Positions 50,186-63,020 of a stretch of DNA of 64,000 nt are shown here, in pieces. This DNA comes from Echinostoma caproni (Eukaryota > Platyhelminthes > Trematoda > Plagiorchiida > Echinostomatidae). The stretch lies in assembly GCA_900618425.1 (NCBI GenBank), contig UZAN01039859.1, positions 37,503 through 101,502 of the forward strand, written 5' to 3'. The notes below the pieces were generated by a model. That model made no database searches. It saw only the letters and a program-made list of their open reading frames with translations, and was not told where the DNA came from. Made by a program: the position numbers and the translations under genes. How positions within the stretch are numbered: the first letter of the stretch is position 1; every line of letters starts with the position of its first letter.

Positions 50186-50694
50186 ATATATATATATATA
50201 TATATANNNNNNNNNNNNNNNNNNNNNNNNNNNNNNNNNNNNNNNNNNNNNNNNNNNNNNNNNNNNNNNNNNNNNNNNNNNNNNNNNNNNNNNNNNNNNN
50301 NNNNNNNNNNNNNNNNNNNNNNNNNNNNNNNNNNNNNNNNNNNNNNNNNNNNNNNNNNNNNNNNNNNNNNNNNNNNNNNNNNNNNNNNNNNNNNNNNNNN
50401 NNNNNNNNNNNNNNNNNNNNNNNNNNNNNNNNNNNNNNNNNNNNNNNNNNNNNNNNNNNNNNNNNNNNNNNNNNNNNNNNNNNNNNNNNNNNNNNNNNNN
50501 NNNNNNNNNNNNNNNNNNNNNNNNNNNNNNNNNNNNNNNNNNNNNNNNNNNNNNNNNNNNNNNNNNNNNNNNNNNNNNNNNNNNNNNNNNNNNNNNNNNN
50601 NNNNNNNNNNNNNNNNNNNNNNNNNNNNNNNNNNNNNNNNNNNNNNNNNNNNNNNNNNNNNNNNNNNNNNNNNNNNNNNNNNNNNNNNNNNNNN

Positions 50695-50734
<40 letters not shown>
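50185..50734. repeat. (AT)n microsatellite with assembly gap
   Basis: AT repeats flank 488 N (50207-50694) on both sides, so the gap is most simply the collapsed interior of one long AT microsatellite, with possible other sequence inside. Confidence 0.9.
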
Positions 50735-50740
<6 letters not shown>

Positions 50741-51044
50741 GGTTTTAACCCATCACTCCCCAACCACCTGGTGTTCCTTCACAATCCGTATAGTACCATT
50801 CCGAGGTATTCCCATGTACGTGAGTTATCCTCATCCACTGATCAGAGGAATTATTCACGTTTCAATGAGAGAAACGTGAGAAAAGCAAATGGTTTCAAGA
50901 CGTTTGTGGTGGCTTAGCGATAAAAAGGAACTCCCAATGCGGTGGTTAATCTCGCCAATTGAATGTCTGATTTGTTTGACTTGCCCTGAAAGTTGGATTG
51001 GCGTCGTATTTGTGCAGTCAATCACCTCGGGATGCACTAGTTTG

Positions 51045-51600
51045 TCAAAATATCGTTATTTATTTATTTACCACCGACTTGTAGACAAGCATGGTGCCAA
51101 AGCAACAACAATAATTACAATAACAATGAAAGGGGACAGGTGGACTGGAGTACAGAACAAAGTGAAAAGGGGATGAAACAGTTAAACACGGGAAAATGGA
51201 ACATATCTGGAATAACAAAATATTTTATGTTTCACCGTACATCTTTTGATATTTTTTTGTGTTGTTTGTTTTTTCTTTACGGGCACAGGCAGACTGTACA
51301 GTATTCGCACCACTGACTTCTAATCTGGGTCATATCTATCAGCATCTCTAACAAACGACAATCCTCATCCCTTTGGCCACAACCTGGAAGGCGGACTGCA
51401 CCAACCAAAGCCAAAGCTGAAACCAGCTTCTTCATACCTATAGCCCTGTCATGGTCTGACTGCCGCGTCGCTTCTTCCAGCCTTGCCCGGCACGTGCGAA
51501 GAGAGCACGGAAAGGTAATCGATGGACAAGCATACACAATACGTGACCAAGTCATCGGAGGCAGTGTAGAGCGATTACGCATACAACCCATGAACCTTGC
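51045..51600 (-). mobile_element. 5'-truncated LINE, C-terminal end and 3' UTR
   Basis: The minus-strand frame 51639-51277 contains ARLEEATRQSDHDRAIGMKK, LALVGAVRLPGC and DMTQIRSQWCEYC, the C-terminal region of the same LINE type as at 21430-24236 (which has ARLEEAPRRSDHNLVKGYEE). The DNA of the two also aligns (for example gcttcttccagccttgcc in both). Downstream, the 3' untranslated part ends near 51051-51065 in TAAATAAATAAATAACG on the minus strand. No RT or endonuclease is present, as expected for abortive reverse transcription. Confidence 0.85.
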
Positions 51601-51639
51601 CCTTACGATTATGTACTCTGAAGCTTTTTCATTCTGCAA

Positions 51640-54600
51640 GAAAACATTCTACACCGTACACACCCTCTTGTTCTCCCGGCCTCCCCCCAGCTCATCTCTA
51701 CCTACCCAACAGTCCTTCATCTCTCTCCCGGGTACTTTAGACAATCAAACATATCGTAATACGCAGCAGTTCATAGGAACTATGAAGTGCGAATACGAAC
51801 TTTCACAGAGGAAAAATTAGAAGTAACATAAGGAATGTGAGCTTTGTTCGACAAGTACGCAAATTGCAGACCGTGGAACAGAAAACATATCACAATCTAC
51901 ACAGGGTTTGGTCTTGGCAACTGGAACATGTTCATGTTTTTTACGAATTCAGAATACAGTCTATTAGCATAAGACGTCAATAGTATGAAATCCTTAACTT
52001 TTGTATTGCAATGTAAAGTGATGGCCTAGTTTTTATTTTACCAAATGGTACCCCGGGCGAATTTGCTAACTGATTCAACCGGAATGCGGCAACCTCAATC
52101 ATCGGAGCTGGAAAGATAGGATGTGTAAACGTAAATGTAGTTTGGCACGTGGTATCTAATATAATTTATGGTTACTGTGCTCATGATAATCGATCATATG
52201 GATCAGAACAACTAGCCTGACCTCTTCAGGTGGCATGTGCTACTTAAAAGTCCGGCCTGTCCCATGAAGGAAGAGAACGTGGGTAAGTAAAAGTGCAGTG
52301 CACTTGAGTGAAACCGGGTGATTCAGCAGATCGCAAATACACTGTTGAACAGGGAATTTATCTGTGATTTATTTGTACTTTAGCCCACCAATTTGGGTCA
52401 ACCGATCTTTCCATGCATTAACGGTTAATAATCTAGGCTCTCCGCTAGTACGCTACCTTTAAAATAGTAACTTGCTTCAAAGGTACAGGGAATTCAATAC
52501 AGTGTCATAGAGCGATCTGTAGTCAGTTTGTCCCAATTCACGAATAGGGCGAATAGCAGAACGCTGAGTTCATTAACCCGTGAGAGAGAATAAGAAGAAT
52601 CATGTATGAATGAAATCTGAAATACAAACACCCCGCAGTGGCTATGGCAATTAGTAAAAGCATCCTTCACTTTTAATCTGTCCAATCGCTGTGTGATATT
52701 CATGTGGACCTTGCTGAATTCTTCAATGGGATATTTTTCAATGCAGTTGTGATACTCTACTTGGGATTGTGTATGGAATGTGACTGTAGTAGAGTATAGA
52801 CAACAGACTCCAATTGGCTCCATGTGAAACAAAACTAGTGGGATCAAATCTGGCGATATGAGTCGCCAGGGCACAAGCTCTTCCTATACCGATTCTTTTT
52901 TTTGTGTAAATGCTTTGTCAATCCATGTTCTCTGAGTGCAATGATTGAATAAATTGGGCCACCAGGGTAAATGGCAGCTGCAAAGAATTTTTTCCCCTAA
53001 TTGTGCAATCAAATAAACATTGACCCACCAGAGTCAGGTTATACACCTTAAATGGAACAAGAAATTTTGTGCGTTTTCATCATAACACGTGGTGCCTTGG
53101 TGCCCAGTAAGCCGGTTGACACCAGCACGAAGGTTGAAAACAGCCACATCAGATTAAACGCCAACGATGGTTTCGTGAGGAAGGTGTGTCTAACTCAATC
53201 TGCATGTTAAGCCAATCCGGCTGGTTCATCGCTACCCCATGAAAAAAGCTTTTATGACGAAAGTTGCCCATGTTTGCTTTCTTCTTCCTGATCTTGTGTA
53301 TGCTCCTTTGAACCGATCTGAATTACAGGAAACGCTCTTTGCATTTTTGTCGAAGTTGAAGCAGTCGGCTTTTGCTTCAGAGGGGTGAGACGCAAAGTAA
53401 ATTTGCACGTTCACCGAAAACTCAGATCGAATGCATTCAGTCAGACCAAACGCGTCGTGAAAGTCGGTTAGATACACCCATCAGACCTGATAACTGTGAC
53501 GTGTTTTTCACGAGCAACGAAATGTGAAAAATATATGGTAAACTTTCCTTCGCTAGATGCTCAGGAGACTCATGAAGTGAGGGGGTCAATTTTTGTGTTT
53601 CGATCAGCCTTTACTATTTGAACCATTTTTACCGCATTGAGGTGTGAATAAACAGTGGTTCAATTTTCTACTCCTATGGGTGTTTCCGATCTGGTAAAAC
53701 ACTTGGTAGTTTTCAAGGCCCTATCAGCTTTTAGATTCGCGCCGTAACGGTCGGACGAATTCATGTTGAATTATTTGAACCGATTGTTTTAAGATTTAAG
53801 TAATCATCTTGTTTTGGAATGTAATGGGGGATTTTCTCGGGAAAGGATTTCACTGATGAATTGTTTTCTCTGTAGAACTGAAAACCGAACGTTTCTGATG
53901 TTGATTACCGTTTTCCTTTCAAGTCACTCGCATACGAAAGGGAAAGAGAAATCGGTGAACATACCTATGTGGGACTCCGTAGGTGTCGGTCACAGCTAGC
54001 ACACGCCCTGTGGACAGGCACTGCACGGAAGATAGCCAGTTAGGGCTTCCAAGTGCTTTCATTGGTTGGCTTGACAAGTTCGCTTTGTTTTAAAAATTAT
54101 TCTGGAAAACAAAACAGTTTATTAGTGAATACGATACTGTTTGTGGTTCTGTGCAAGATAAACAGATGAAAAGAGCTCCGGGTTATCGTCTTTGAATAAA
54201 GTGGTCGCATATGAAGGGTCCACAAACAAATATCCCTTCTTCGAATCTGTTCAGCCTCTATAACGCGAAACAGTTCGACATATTCATACAAGATAATTTT
54301 GGTAAGTACGGTAGTTCAAAAGACACAGAAAGTCATAGTAAACAAAGCCAGAAACTCACGGTAATTTGACCGTCCCTTACACGTTGGGTCTTTTTAGTGG
54401 TAGTTAGCTTATATGTTCGCACCTCAGTTGGGCACCGCATCACAACAATTTGTTTTATTTACTCAACTAAATCCAAAACTGTCGGTAAATTCGTTGATTT
54501 TATTATGTATCCTCTTTGTTGTTCTCTTTTTCGCACCGTGTGGTATCCAGCCTGTGTATGCAGTCACGACTTAACCATTTCCACGTCTCTATCCCTATGT

Positions 54601-55682
54601 TCCGGCGGTCAAACCGCTTACAACGCCACTACTTATGAGTAACTGAGTTTAAATGCAAGTTTAAATGTAAGTTAAAATGCTCACCTAGCAGGTTTACTTG
54701 GAACATACACCCACACCAGTATAGAGGAGCTGATTTTCGAAAGGATTCCAAGTGAAGTTATTAGACAAACTGTGATTGAAGACGACCTCTTAACCTCAAC
54801 TGGAAGCGATCATTCCGGTCTACCTTGGTTTGAGTTGGTCAACTTACACGTGGTACATACGCTTTCTATCTGCGGGGTTGGCTTCGGATGAACAACATGG
54901 GTGAGTGATTGTCATTTTCACTACACAGCCAGTCACGACCGAGCACCGAAAATCAAATACCAAATTGAGTATGTTTTCAAATGTGATGATCACAATGTTA
55001 ACTTTAGAAAACCAAAGAACCGTGCGCATGTGAGTTACAATTTGAATTACCTCTTCGTACTCCAGACGGCTGGGGACTGTATCTAAGCGAAAATAAATAT
55101 GTCTCCGAAGGTTCATTATCACCAATTTCTGTTCACCGTTCAGGAATGAGAATAGCGAAGACTAAACACATTGTAACACATTTTACCGCTATTTATAGAA
55201 AATGCGATTACACAAGCAGGTGATAAATCACGTTCCGGACGTATGCAGTAAGCTTCTAGGAAAACCAGATACTTAAAAAAAGGATGTGCTGTAAAATTAT
55301 ACTTGAACACAAATCCTATCAATTTTCAATTTATTCACGTGGTTTTGCGTCTGGCAGTCCTTTGGGCCTCATGCTGTTTGACTGAGGTTGCACTCACTTA
55401 ATTGTCCACAGAAATTCACGTGGGATTGTCTACATATTGAGCACAGCCCAGTTCAGTCACATGACTATGATCACGAAGATATGCGAGCTTGAAAACGAAC
55501 TGAACTGCTGAAAAAGAGACCAAATCGCTCGGTCAGTTTCACGAATACTTTCTACCAATGCTAGATAAATGTTTTGAATAGCTGGATTATATACTACTTG
55601 CATGTATATTTGTATTTGTAGAAGTTAGTCTGTTTTAATGTAGCTGAGTATAGTTTTTTCTCCTGTTGTTGCCTGTAACAAC
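51640..55682. other. No recognisable gene
   Basis: Many short open frames, none with a known domain (the longest, 52874-52494 minus, is 126 codons). A short internally repeated TTTAAATG/TAAG patch is at 54648-54675. Confidence 0.5.

Positions 55683-55724
<42 letters not shown>
55683..55724. repeat. (AT)n microsatellite with one CA interruption
   Basis: About 42 bases of AT repeat with a single AC step are seen directly. Confidence 0.95.
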
Positions 55725-57640
55725 TCAATTAGGGTTGGTAGATAACCCCTTCCAGTTAACGGTCAGCCAACGTGATGTTTTACATGGAAACCTCCTAACG
55801 TGCACGTTTTTCTCAAGGCGTGAACCCCATTGCATTGATTTGCACGTGACCGATCGATCTGCACCATCCAACGTGCACAAGCAAGTACACGGTTGCAACA
55901 ATTGGATCGGGACGTGTAACGTGAGCGAACACTGTTTGAGAATTTATTGATCGTCAGATTGGTCACATTCATGGCAAGCATAAGATGGAATGATTCAGAG
56001 CTCTCAAACAAGATCACAGTGGTCGAATAATCCACTGTCTTTCACTTATATTCTGACTCATCATTACGTCAATAGCGTGTGATGAGAAGTTCAATTTTTG
56101 CAATCTATTGTCTGTTGAAGCGAATGAGGAGCGTAATTATCGAACAGCTTTCTGACAGCGGGGTTGTGACTCGTATAAAACACGATCAAACTAACCGGAC
56201 AGGTCTAAACGGTTCATTTCGCGTCACCACTGTTGGATTTGGCACTCATCGGTCTCTGCTCTGTTCGATTTTTACCGCCGTTTTTTGTGCACGGGTGTAA
56301 GAGAAAATCAATAAAGCCTCAATAGATGTGTATCGGTAATGGCTCCGAACCAGGATTAAACAGCTATGCACTGTTTTCCAGGTTTCCATTGTGTTTTTGG
56401 GTGACTTTGACTCAAAATTCACATTTTGCCCACTTTCAACTACTAGCCGCTACAATTGCACTGCTTTCCCAACTACCATGTTTTCCAAAACAAGGAATTT
56501 TGGGTTTCGTTTTTGTACAATTAGACGAAACATGGTTCAAATGCCGTGCATTACTCTTTCAAGTGGACTGGCTCTCATATACAACTAAACTTTGTGACTG
56601 AGCGCTACCGGTCATGAATACTGAAAATCTTGAAGAAAAGTGCAAATCATCATTCTTCATTCCGTATAGAAAGACCGTCATCATTTGAACTTGACTGGTT
56701 CCTTCTACCAATCATATACCAAAGGAAGGAACTGCGGTGTTTCGGGCCGTGCGGGGACTACAAAGAAACTAATTGGATTGAGGTACATGAAAGCAACGTA
56801 TTACCTAGCATTACAGTACCTAGTTAATACTAAAAAGCTGGTTTGACAATAAACACAGCGTTCGATTATTTTTGTGCTCACCTACAACTACGAACTTGTG
56901 TACCGCTCGAGCAGGACAAGTCCCTATTCAGGATTACTATCTCAACTGTCCAGGTTTTCAGCCTGGAAAGATATCATCTTGTGCCAGTGGATGAAAAGAG
57001 GTGGTTCAGGAAGCGTATTATTTGACAGTAATCATCCCTAGTCAAGGGACTAATGACATGGCGTGGATAAAAGATGTCCACAATTTAAATTTGCTCGAGA
57101 GGAAATTGTATTTAAACCGACAAAGCCAATTTCAGAGTCATTGCCATATCCATTGCATGAGGCGGTCAATCCTACAGAGGTAACTGAGGGTGAAGAAGAT
57201 TAAATTGCTGACCCGCCAATTATTTTGATTGCCTCGTTTGAATGATATTATTGACCGAGTGGTTACCTATTATGGGGTTTCCGTTCACTGGGCGAACCCT
57301 TAGGTTACACTTTACAATGAAGTAGAAAGTGCCACCTTCCCCAAGTACGCCGATTGATTACGTTAGGGTAGCTAATTTCAAGTGGCCTTTCTCACCTTAA
57401 AACTGCGGATATCATTGTGTGTTTTCACACATCCGAACTCCAATCTGAATAGCACGAGTAGACTACAATTTGGGCAACTTGCAGTTAAATCTCGGATGAA
57501 GGTTTGAGAAAAGTTAAAGAACGCCCGTTAAGCACTTGATAGATTTAGAAATCCACGACACCGTCGCGACAATAGCTCTCTGAGAAGTGTCGAGCGCATG
57601 TTGCAGCAGTCTCCTGATGTGTGATGCAGAGAGTACGAGG
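55725..57640. other. No recognisable gene
   Basis: The plus-strand open frame running from the AT repeat to 55950 encodes a cysteine- and histidine-containing peptide that I do not recognise. Other frames are short. Confidence 0.45.
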
Positions 57641-57654
57641 GAAGAATTACAAAA

Positions 57655-57730
57655 GACTATCAGTATTCGAACCTCCTGCTGACTCAGCATTGCACAAGTC
57701 CTGTGGGACAACCGGACAGGCAACGCTGAG
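57655..57730 (-). repeat. tRNA-like pol III box pair, possible SINE head
   Basis: On the minus strand CCGGTTGTCCCACAGGAC resembles the family B box A (GGTTGTCCAGTGGG), and GGAGGTTCGAATACTG about 45 bases later resembles box B. No hammerhead core or A-rich tail was found downstream. Confidence 0.3.
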
Positions 57731-58402
57731 GTTAGACACAGAGCAGGAGATAATCGTGGTCATGCATTGTTGTGAATGCTCAACCTTTATCGAGTTCATC
57801 AGGCGCGGCTTATTACGCACATAACCTGATAGGCTTCTTCGATATGTCGTAGGGGGAATAAAACCAAGTGCCATCAGACTAAAAACTAAAATGAGCTTTT
57901 GAAAACCCTCTGTCGTGCGGGTTGCCGGTCGACGACCTAAGAAACAACCAAACCCATGGTTAATGACACTGAATGATATAGTCGAATATGCTAGATGGTT
58001 GCGCTCGCAAATCTGTTCAAGTTTAACTCCATTCCCTATACTTACCCCGGGAATACTTCCAGCATTTTACTTCCAGTTTCCATTCAAACGGGAGTGAAAC
58101 ATACCGACCAAAACCGCCACACTAAGGTGTAAATTTAACGGTTGCACAATCGGAATTTGAAGAAGGAATTATTGCACATCAGATGGAAAAGGTCATGGAT
58201 CCGTTGCATTTGGTAATTCGTCGACACACATGGAACAGATTCACCTTAGACAGACCATTTTAAATAAAGCGAACTATGTAAACAATGATCACGGAGTTTG
58301 GACATTGAGTCTTAAACCACATTGTAAAAATGACGCGAATCTCAAAGGCGACATTCCATGATAAACTTTAGATTTTAGCACTGATAACGTCAACCAGAAG
58401 AC
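57731..58402. other. No recognisable gene
   Basis: Short unrecognised open frames only. Confidence 0.5.
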
Positions 58403-58420
58403 AAAGATAAAGATAAAGAT
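58403..58420. repeat. (AAAGAT)3 repeat
   Basis: Three tandem AAAGAT units are seen directly. Confidence 0.9.
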
Positions 58421-58572
58421 TGAGGCCCTTTATTGAAGGGGGAGTGTTGTAGTGATCAAGCATTGCAAGTTGGTGTCAATCACCGAACTGTAATAAACGT
58501 TGGTAAGACAACCAATGGAGACCGCACAACAGTGATTAATGAGATCGATTACGGCCCAAAGAAGAACATTAT

Positions 58573-58579
<7 letters not shown>

Positions 58580-58608
<29 letters not shown>
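58580..58608. repeat. (AT)n microsatellite
   Basis: A perfect alternating AT run is seen directly. Confidence 0.95.
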
Positions 58609-58611
<3 letters not shown>

Positions 58612-58983
58612 CTTAAAGTTTACACATAAGAATATATAACTTTAGGCCAATGGTTGTTTGGGTAATTTTTCAGCTCCATCCTATACTCTTTCTCGTGCAT
58701 GACGAATAGTCACGCACAGAGACAAAACCCTTGTTCTTGTCCTTGTTCCACGTACCTTTCGTGTCTCCACCTTTTCGTGCTATTGGAGTTCATCTTCAGT
58801 TGGATCGAAACAAACGAAAGTTGTGTCATTTAAAATATCTGCTAACTGGTGCGCCGCATCACACTTGTTTATTCCAAAGTGACAGCCAATATGTCCATAT
58901 TCCATCTCCTTCCAGAAATTGGTTAAAACAGTCTAACGACGAACTGAATTCTTCCTAGTCGCTTATTGCGAATATTCAGTCGC

Positions 58984-59017
58984 TCAGTCGGTCAGTCAGT
59001 CAGTCAGTCAGTCAGTC
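58984..59017. repeat. (CAGT)n tetranucleotide repeat
   Basis: About eight CAGT units with two early variants (cagtcg, cggt) are seen directly. Confidence 0.95.
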
Positions 59018-59179
59018 GCATTTCAGACATGGACCATCGATTGACTGAAACTACATCCATTAATTCACGGTCTTTGTCTTTGGTGAATGTGTGCAGAATC
59101 TGCCTCTGTGGTCACGTGACTGCACGATTCATCATCAAGCTCCGATTCAATTGGACTATTCGACTGGCACACGCAAAAC

Positions 59180-59480
59180 GCTGTTGATATTGAAGATGAT
59201 GACGATGATGGCGAAGGTTGTATTGTGGGGGAGGCTGGGGTGAAAGAGTGGGGAAGTATGCCATATGGAACCTGCTGCCGGGCTGAGCAGAGTGAGTCAG
59301 TGTGAATCCGCTACCCTGGTTGAGGGGCATAAAACCAATACCGTGCGCCCTTCATTATTGCGGGGGTGTGGTTACTGGTCAGAGCCAGTTCACGTCAGGA
59401 GCACGCGATGCGAAGCGTGGCGGGACCACGCGACCGAAGGCGACAACTCATTGCAACTCAGACACAGAAACCGACCAATA
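59180..59480. other. G+C-rich unclassified block
   Basis: A distinctly G+C-rich block (for example gcgtggcgggaccacgcgaccgaaggcg) interrupts A+T-rich DNA. Plus-strand frames 59265-59546 and 59302-59676 are open but unrecognised. The composition break suggests inserted repeat DNA; no termini were found. Confidence 0.35.
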
Positions 59481-61789
59481 TCTGACGCAGAATTTGAGTC
59501 GAGCCTCGTTTTGTCTGTGGCTCCAGTTTGTCAAATGCGCCTATGACTCAATTCCGATGGAAAAATGTGATGTCCTGAACATAATGGACAAACGCAACTC
59601 ATGCACAAACGCAGCACAGTATTGCCTAATCAAATGTATTGGCACAGCACACCACATATCACGAGGTGTTCAGTAAGAGTAGATCCAAATATAAAAATAA
59701 CTCATCTCTAAATGGATAGCAAATGTGAAGCCGGTGTGCGGTCGCACTTTTTGTCTAAAATAAACGTTATGCAAATCATTTCGGTCCGGTAACGATGCAG
59801 TGCAGATAATTGGCGAATTTCAGTCACAGTGAAAACTACTTCAGTCAATGTGGTTTTCGAATTCACTCAGTTAATAAGTCAGCACTCAGACAGTTACTTG
59901 ATAAGTGTGCTTCGACGGCAATCGTTTTTAGTGGTGAGATACAGTTTATAAACATGTTGCAGTGGATATTTTTCGATGTGGTGATCGATAAATTTACTGA
60001 ATATCTGTTTGGTATTTGCTGGAACTCATCAGTAAAGTGTACTAATTCTATTCAGGCACGAATTGAGAACCGTATGGGAGAGGTCTAAATCCGTAACTTT
60101 CTGCGCCACATGGCCCATTGTCAACGCCTTGAGAAAATTAGTACATTACTTCCGAATGCTATCTGGACTAGCCCATTCCATTTCGTGGGTGCTGGGCAGT
60201 GTGTAAATTCATGGGGGTTCCACTAGTTTGTTGATCTCATGTATGTGACGCGGGAAGATCAAAAATAGTGTCAAATGTACTGGAAATTAAACGGGCTGAT
60301 CTAAAAACGATATCCTGGTCTCGGTAGTGATGTTCTGTACTCAACCGGACACAGGTGAAATCGTCTGGGATGAATCCGAAACATGAATGGCTTCAGTCTC
60401 AGTGGAAATGTAACAGGAGAAAATGTATCAGGCAACCAATTAGTGCATTTTCATCTATTCATCCATCCGATTCCATAATTTTTCATTTGAGTATGATTGG
60501 TTTTTTGTCGTATTGACACTAAAACTAACCTGGCTCATGTAGAATTAATTACCTACGGTGGTCCAATGCTCTGCGATTATACAGATGATACAGTTTTACG
60601 ACAACCAATTGGAAGCTGGATTCACCTACCAATCAAATTCGACGTGGTCCAACGAGGAAACACATGACTGAAAGAACAGGAACAGCGATCTTCCCTTGTT
60701 CATATTACTTGATTCGATTAATTTCTCCCAACTCCTGGGATCTTCTTCACGCATTTCGATAGAGGAGGATTTTTCTGGCTGATTACGATTATTTGGAGTA
60801 ACACAAATAGGTTCGCCATCCGATCCATGGAAAGTGGTTTCAATATGAAACAGCCCTGTCGTCACGGTTCAACTTTTAAGATGATTGGCTGAGCTCAATC
60901 TGTATCATACAAGCCTTCACAAGAAAGATAACCAAGTCAACTTTGTAAACTTTTCAGTATAGATGCGAAAAATTACAGCCACATAATTTCCTTTGTCTTA
61001 AAAATCCGTCAGTCGATTGATAATAGAACAACTCACATAAATATGCCTCTCTCAACCCCCAAACTCTTAATGAAAACGAAATTGTGAAAGCCATCGATAT
61101 TGATCGAACAGGTAAACTACATGTCTTCGAGACCCTGTTAGTAAGAATAAAACTTTATCATTTGTGAAGTAGTTCGGTGAATTATTCCCATGGGTTTTAG
61201 GCTGTAAATGATGAGTGGTTGCATTTACGGGTTAGGGCAAAACAGCTGATTCCCATTTGACAACCATGTGAAATGGATGCTGCTGCTGCAATCCCGCGTG
61301 ATAAAAAAACAGGTCATCATTATGAAATAATGCATTGTTAAAATTTGTGCTTCTGTTGTTCAAGTAGTCTGTGATAAACGCGAAGCCGTAAAAGGCTCAT
61401 CGACCCACGCATGTAATGGTGCTCTGGTAACGCAAATGGTCAAAGTCGTTTTCTGCAATTGGAATCATGACAGGGATGATGGTGGGAAGCTTAAAAAAGC
61501 ACTGAAGTCGTTCCAAGGCCACAAAACATCTTACAGACTGACGATTAAATGGGTTCCAACAAATTAGCCAACTTAGCGAACAGAGAATAGTCAATAAATA
61601 GGAGAAATGCGGAGGTTGTCACTGGGAGTAACGCCTGATAAACGATAGTAAATTGACTTTGGTATGACTGTCATGTCAGTGTATGTTTAGAACGTCATAT
61701 TCGCAGTATTTGTGATGAGGTATAAAGGGTGAATACAAACATAACAAAGAAAATAAATGTGGTAAGTCACTGATATTTTTCGTTGTCTT
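59481..61789. other. No recognisable gene
   Basis: Short open frames only (for example 59810-60088, plus, 92 codons, unrecognised). Confidence 0.5.
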
Positions 61790-61905
61790 CTGTGTGGCTG
61801 AGGGTGCAAGGTTTCGGCTCCCACTTCGGATTTCGTGGTTCAAATCCAAGCAGAGATATGCACGTTGCTGATGAGTCCCAACAAGTACGATACAAATTTT
61901 CCGCA
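61790..61905 (+). mobile_element. Family B retroposon copy with hammerhead-like core
   Basis: Box A TGTGGCTGAGGGTGCAAGG (61791 on) and box B GTGGTTCAAATCCAAG (61835-61850) are followed by CAGAGATATGCACGTTG and the core CTGATGAGTCCCAACAAGT plus ACGATAC (61868-61893). The first strand CTGATGAG is intact. The second reads GATAC where GAAAC is expected, and stem II pairs only partly. The CTGATGAGTCCCAA phrase is the one found in schistosome hammerheads. Confidence 0.65.
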
Positions 61906-62957
61906 ATTTTTTTCGACCATCAAACACACATTTCTAGTCAATGATACAGAAATGTGCCGCTCTTCAAATTTGCATGTCTCTATGTTGGATTAAAATGGGG
62001 AGAGAACAAGGAACCATACTAACGAGATACAAGATACTATCCAATTGTGTACCTGCGGTAATGTGGTTAAGTTCATTGGAACGACTCCCGGGAGGTTGTG
62101 TTTGAATTCTGGAACGGACTTAGGATTAGTTTCCTCAAAGGTTCTTTATTCCTACAGGTAGTTTCGAATTGACCGCAGTCTTGTTTTTGGAAATTCTCCG
62201 TTCCAGTTTATTTATCGGAAGTAGAAACGCTTATATATTCACTGAAGTTGCATTATCAAATACTGAATTATTTCACTTGTGTGTATCCTGTAGAACGATG
62301 CCTAATTAATGGTAACCTGCTCGGATAAGACTTATCCCCAGAAAATGATCGATAAAGTACAGACTGGTGACTTGAATCCCCGGGTTGACGATAGATTTTG
62401 AAAAGATTCTGTCGAACCACATATGGATTCTAACGATTCCACCCAATATGTAAACTAAATTTCACTGTACATGTTGTTCACCCTTTAGGATTTGCATTAG
62501 AAAAAGTTCTGACTACAGTCTTTTAACACTTCTGGATCCAGCCGATGTATCACTCTATCATTGCCTACTTACTGATGCGCTAGATGTTATCATAAACATT
62601 TTTCTGATGGGACTCAGTTTACAAAGTCCTGTTCTTTGTCTGTCGACTCCGATGTCTTTTTCCACAGGATGCTCTCGTTTCCCCCAAATCATTTGTTTAC
62701 ATTAGCGATTATTCCATTGTCGACAACTTCATCGCGTGCAAATATACGATTATGGTATACTCTTGTACACGTCAGTGCTGGTTTTACCCTCTCCAGCACA
62801 GCACGAATGATATTTTCGATTGCTATTTAGCTCACTCGTTTGTGTTAAATATTGCCAAATATGTAGATCTGCTGTTTTTCGTCTTAAAGTTGGCTCTCAT
62901 CGCCGTGATGTACATGGTAACCTTCGTCATTCCGTCATTAGTGCTATACAATCAGCA
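61906..62957. other. No recognisable gene
   Basis: At 62065-62130 GGTTAAGTTCATTGG and GTGTTTGAATTCTGG have a tRNA-box-like arrangement; this is too weak to call. Overlapping plus-strand frames at 62636-62961 are unrecognised. Confidence 0.4.
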
Positions 62958-63019
<62 letters not shown>

Positions 63020-63020
63020 A
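62958..63020. repeat. (ATG)21 trinucleotide repeat
   Basis: Twenty-one uninterrupted ATG units are seen directly. In one frame they read as poly-methionine, which is not a real protein feature. Confidence 0.98.

Noticed and set aside
50081..50917. Long open frames through the second N run with repeated I-Y
   Set aside because: They are translations of AT repeat and N, not genes.
51494..51820. 108-codon plus-strand open frame
   Set aside because: It overlaps the minus-strand LINE C-terminus and is its antisense shadow.
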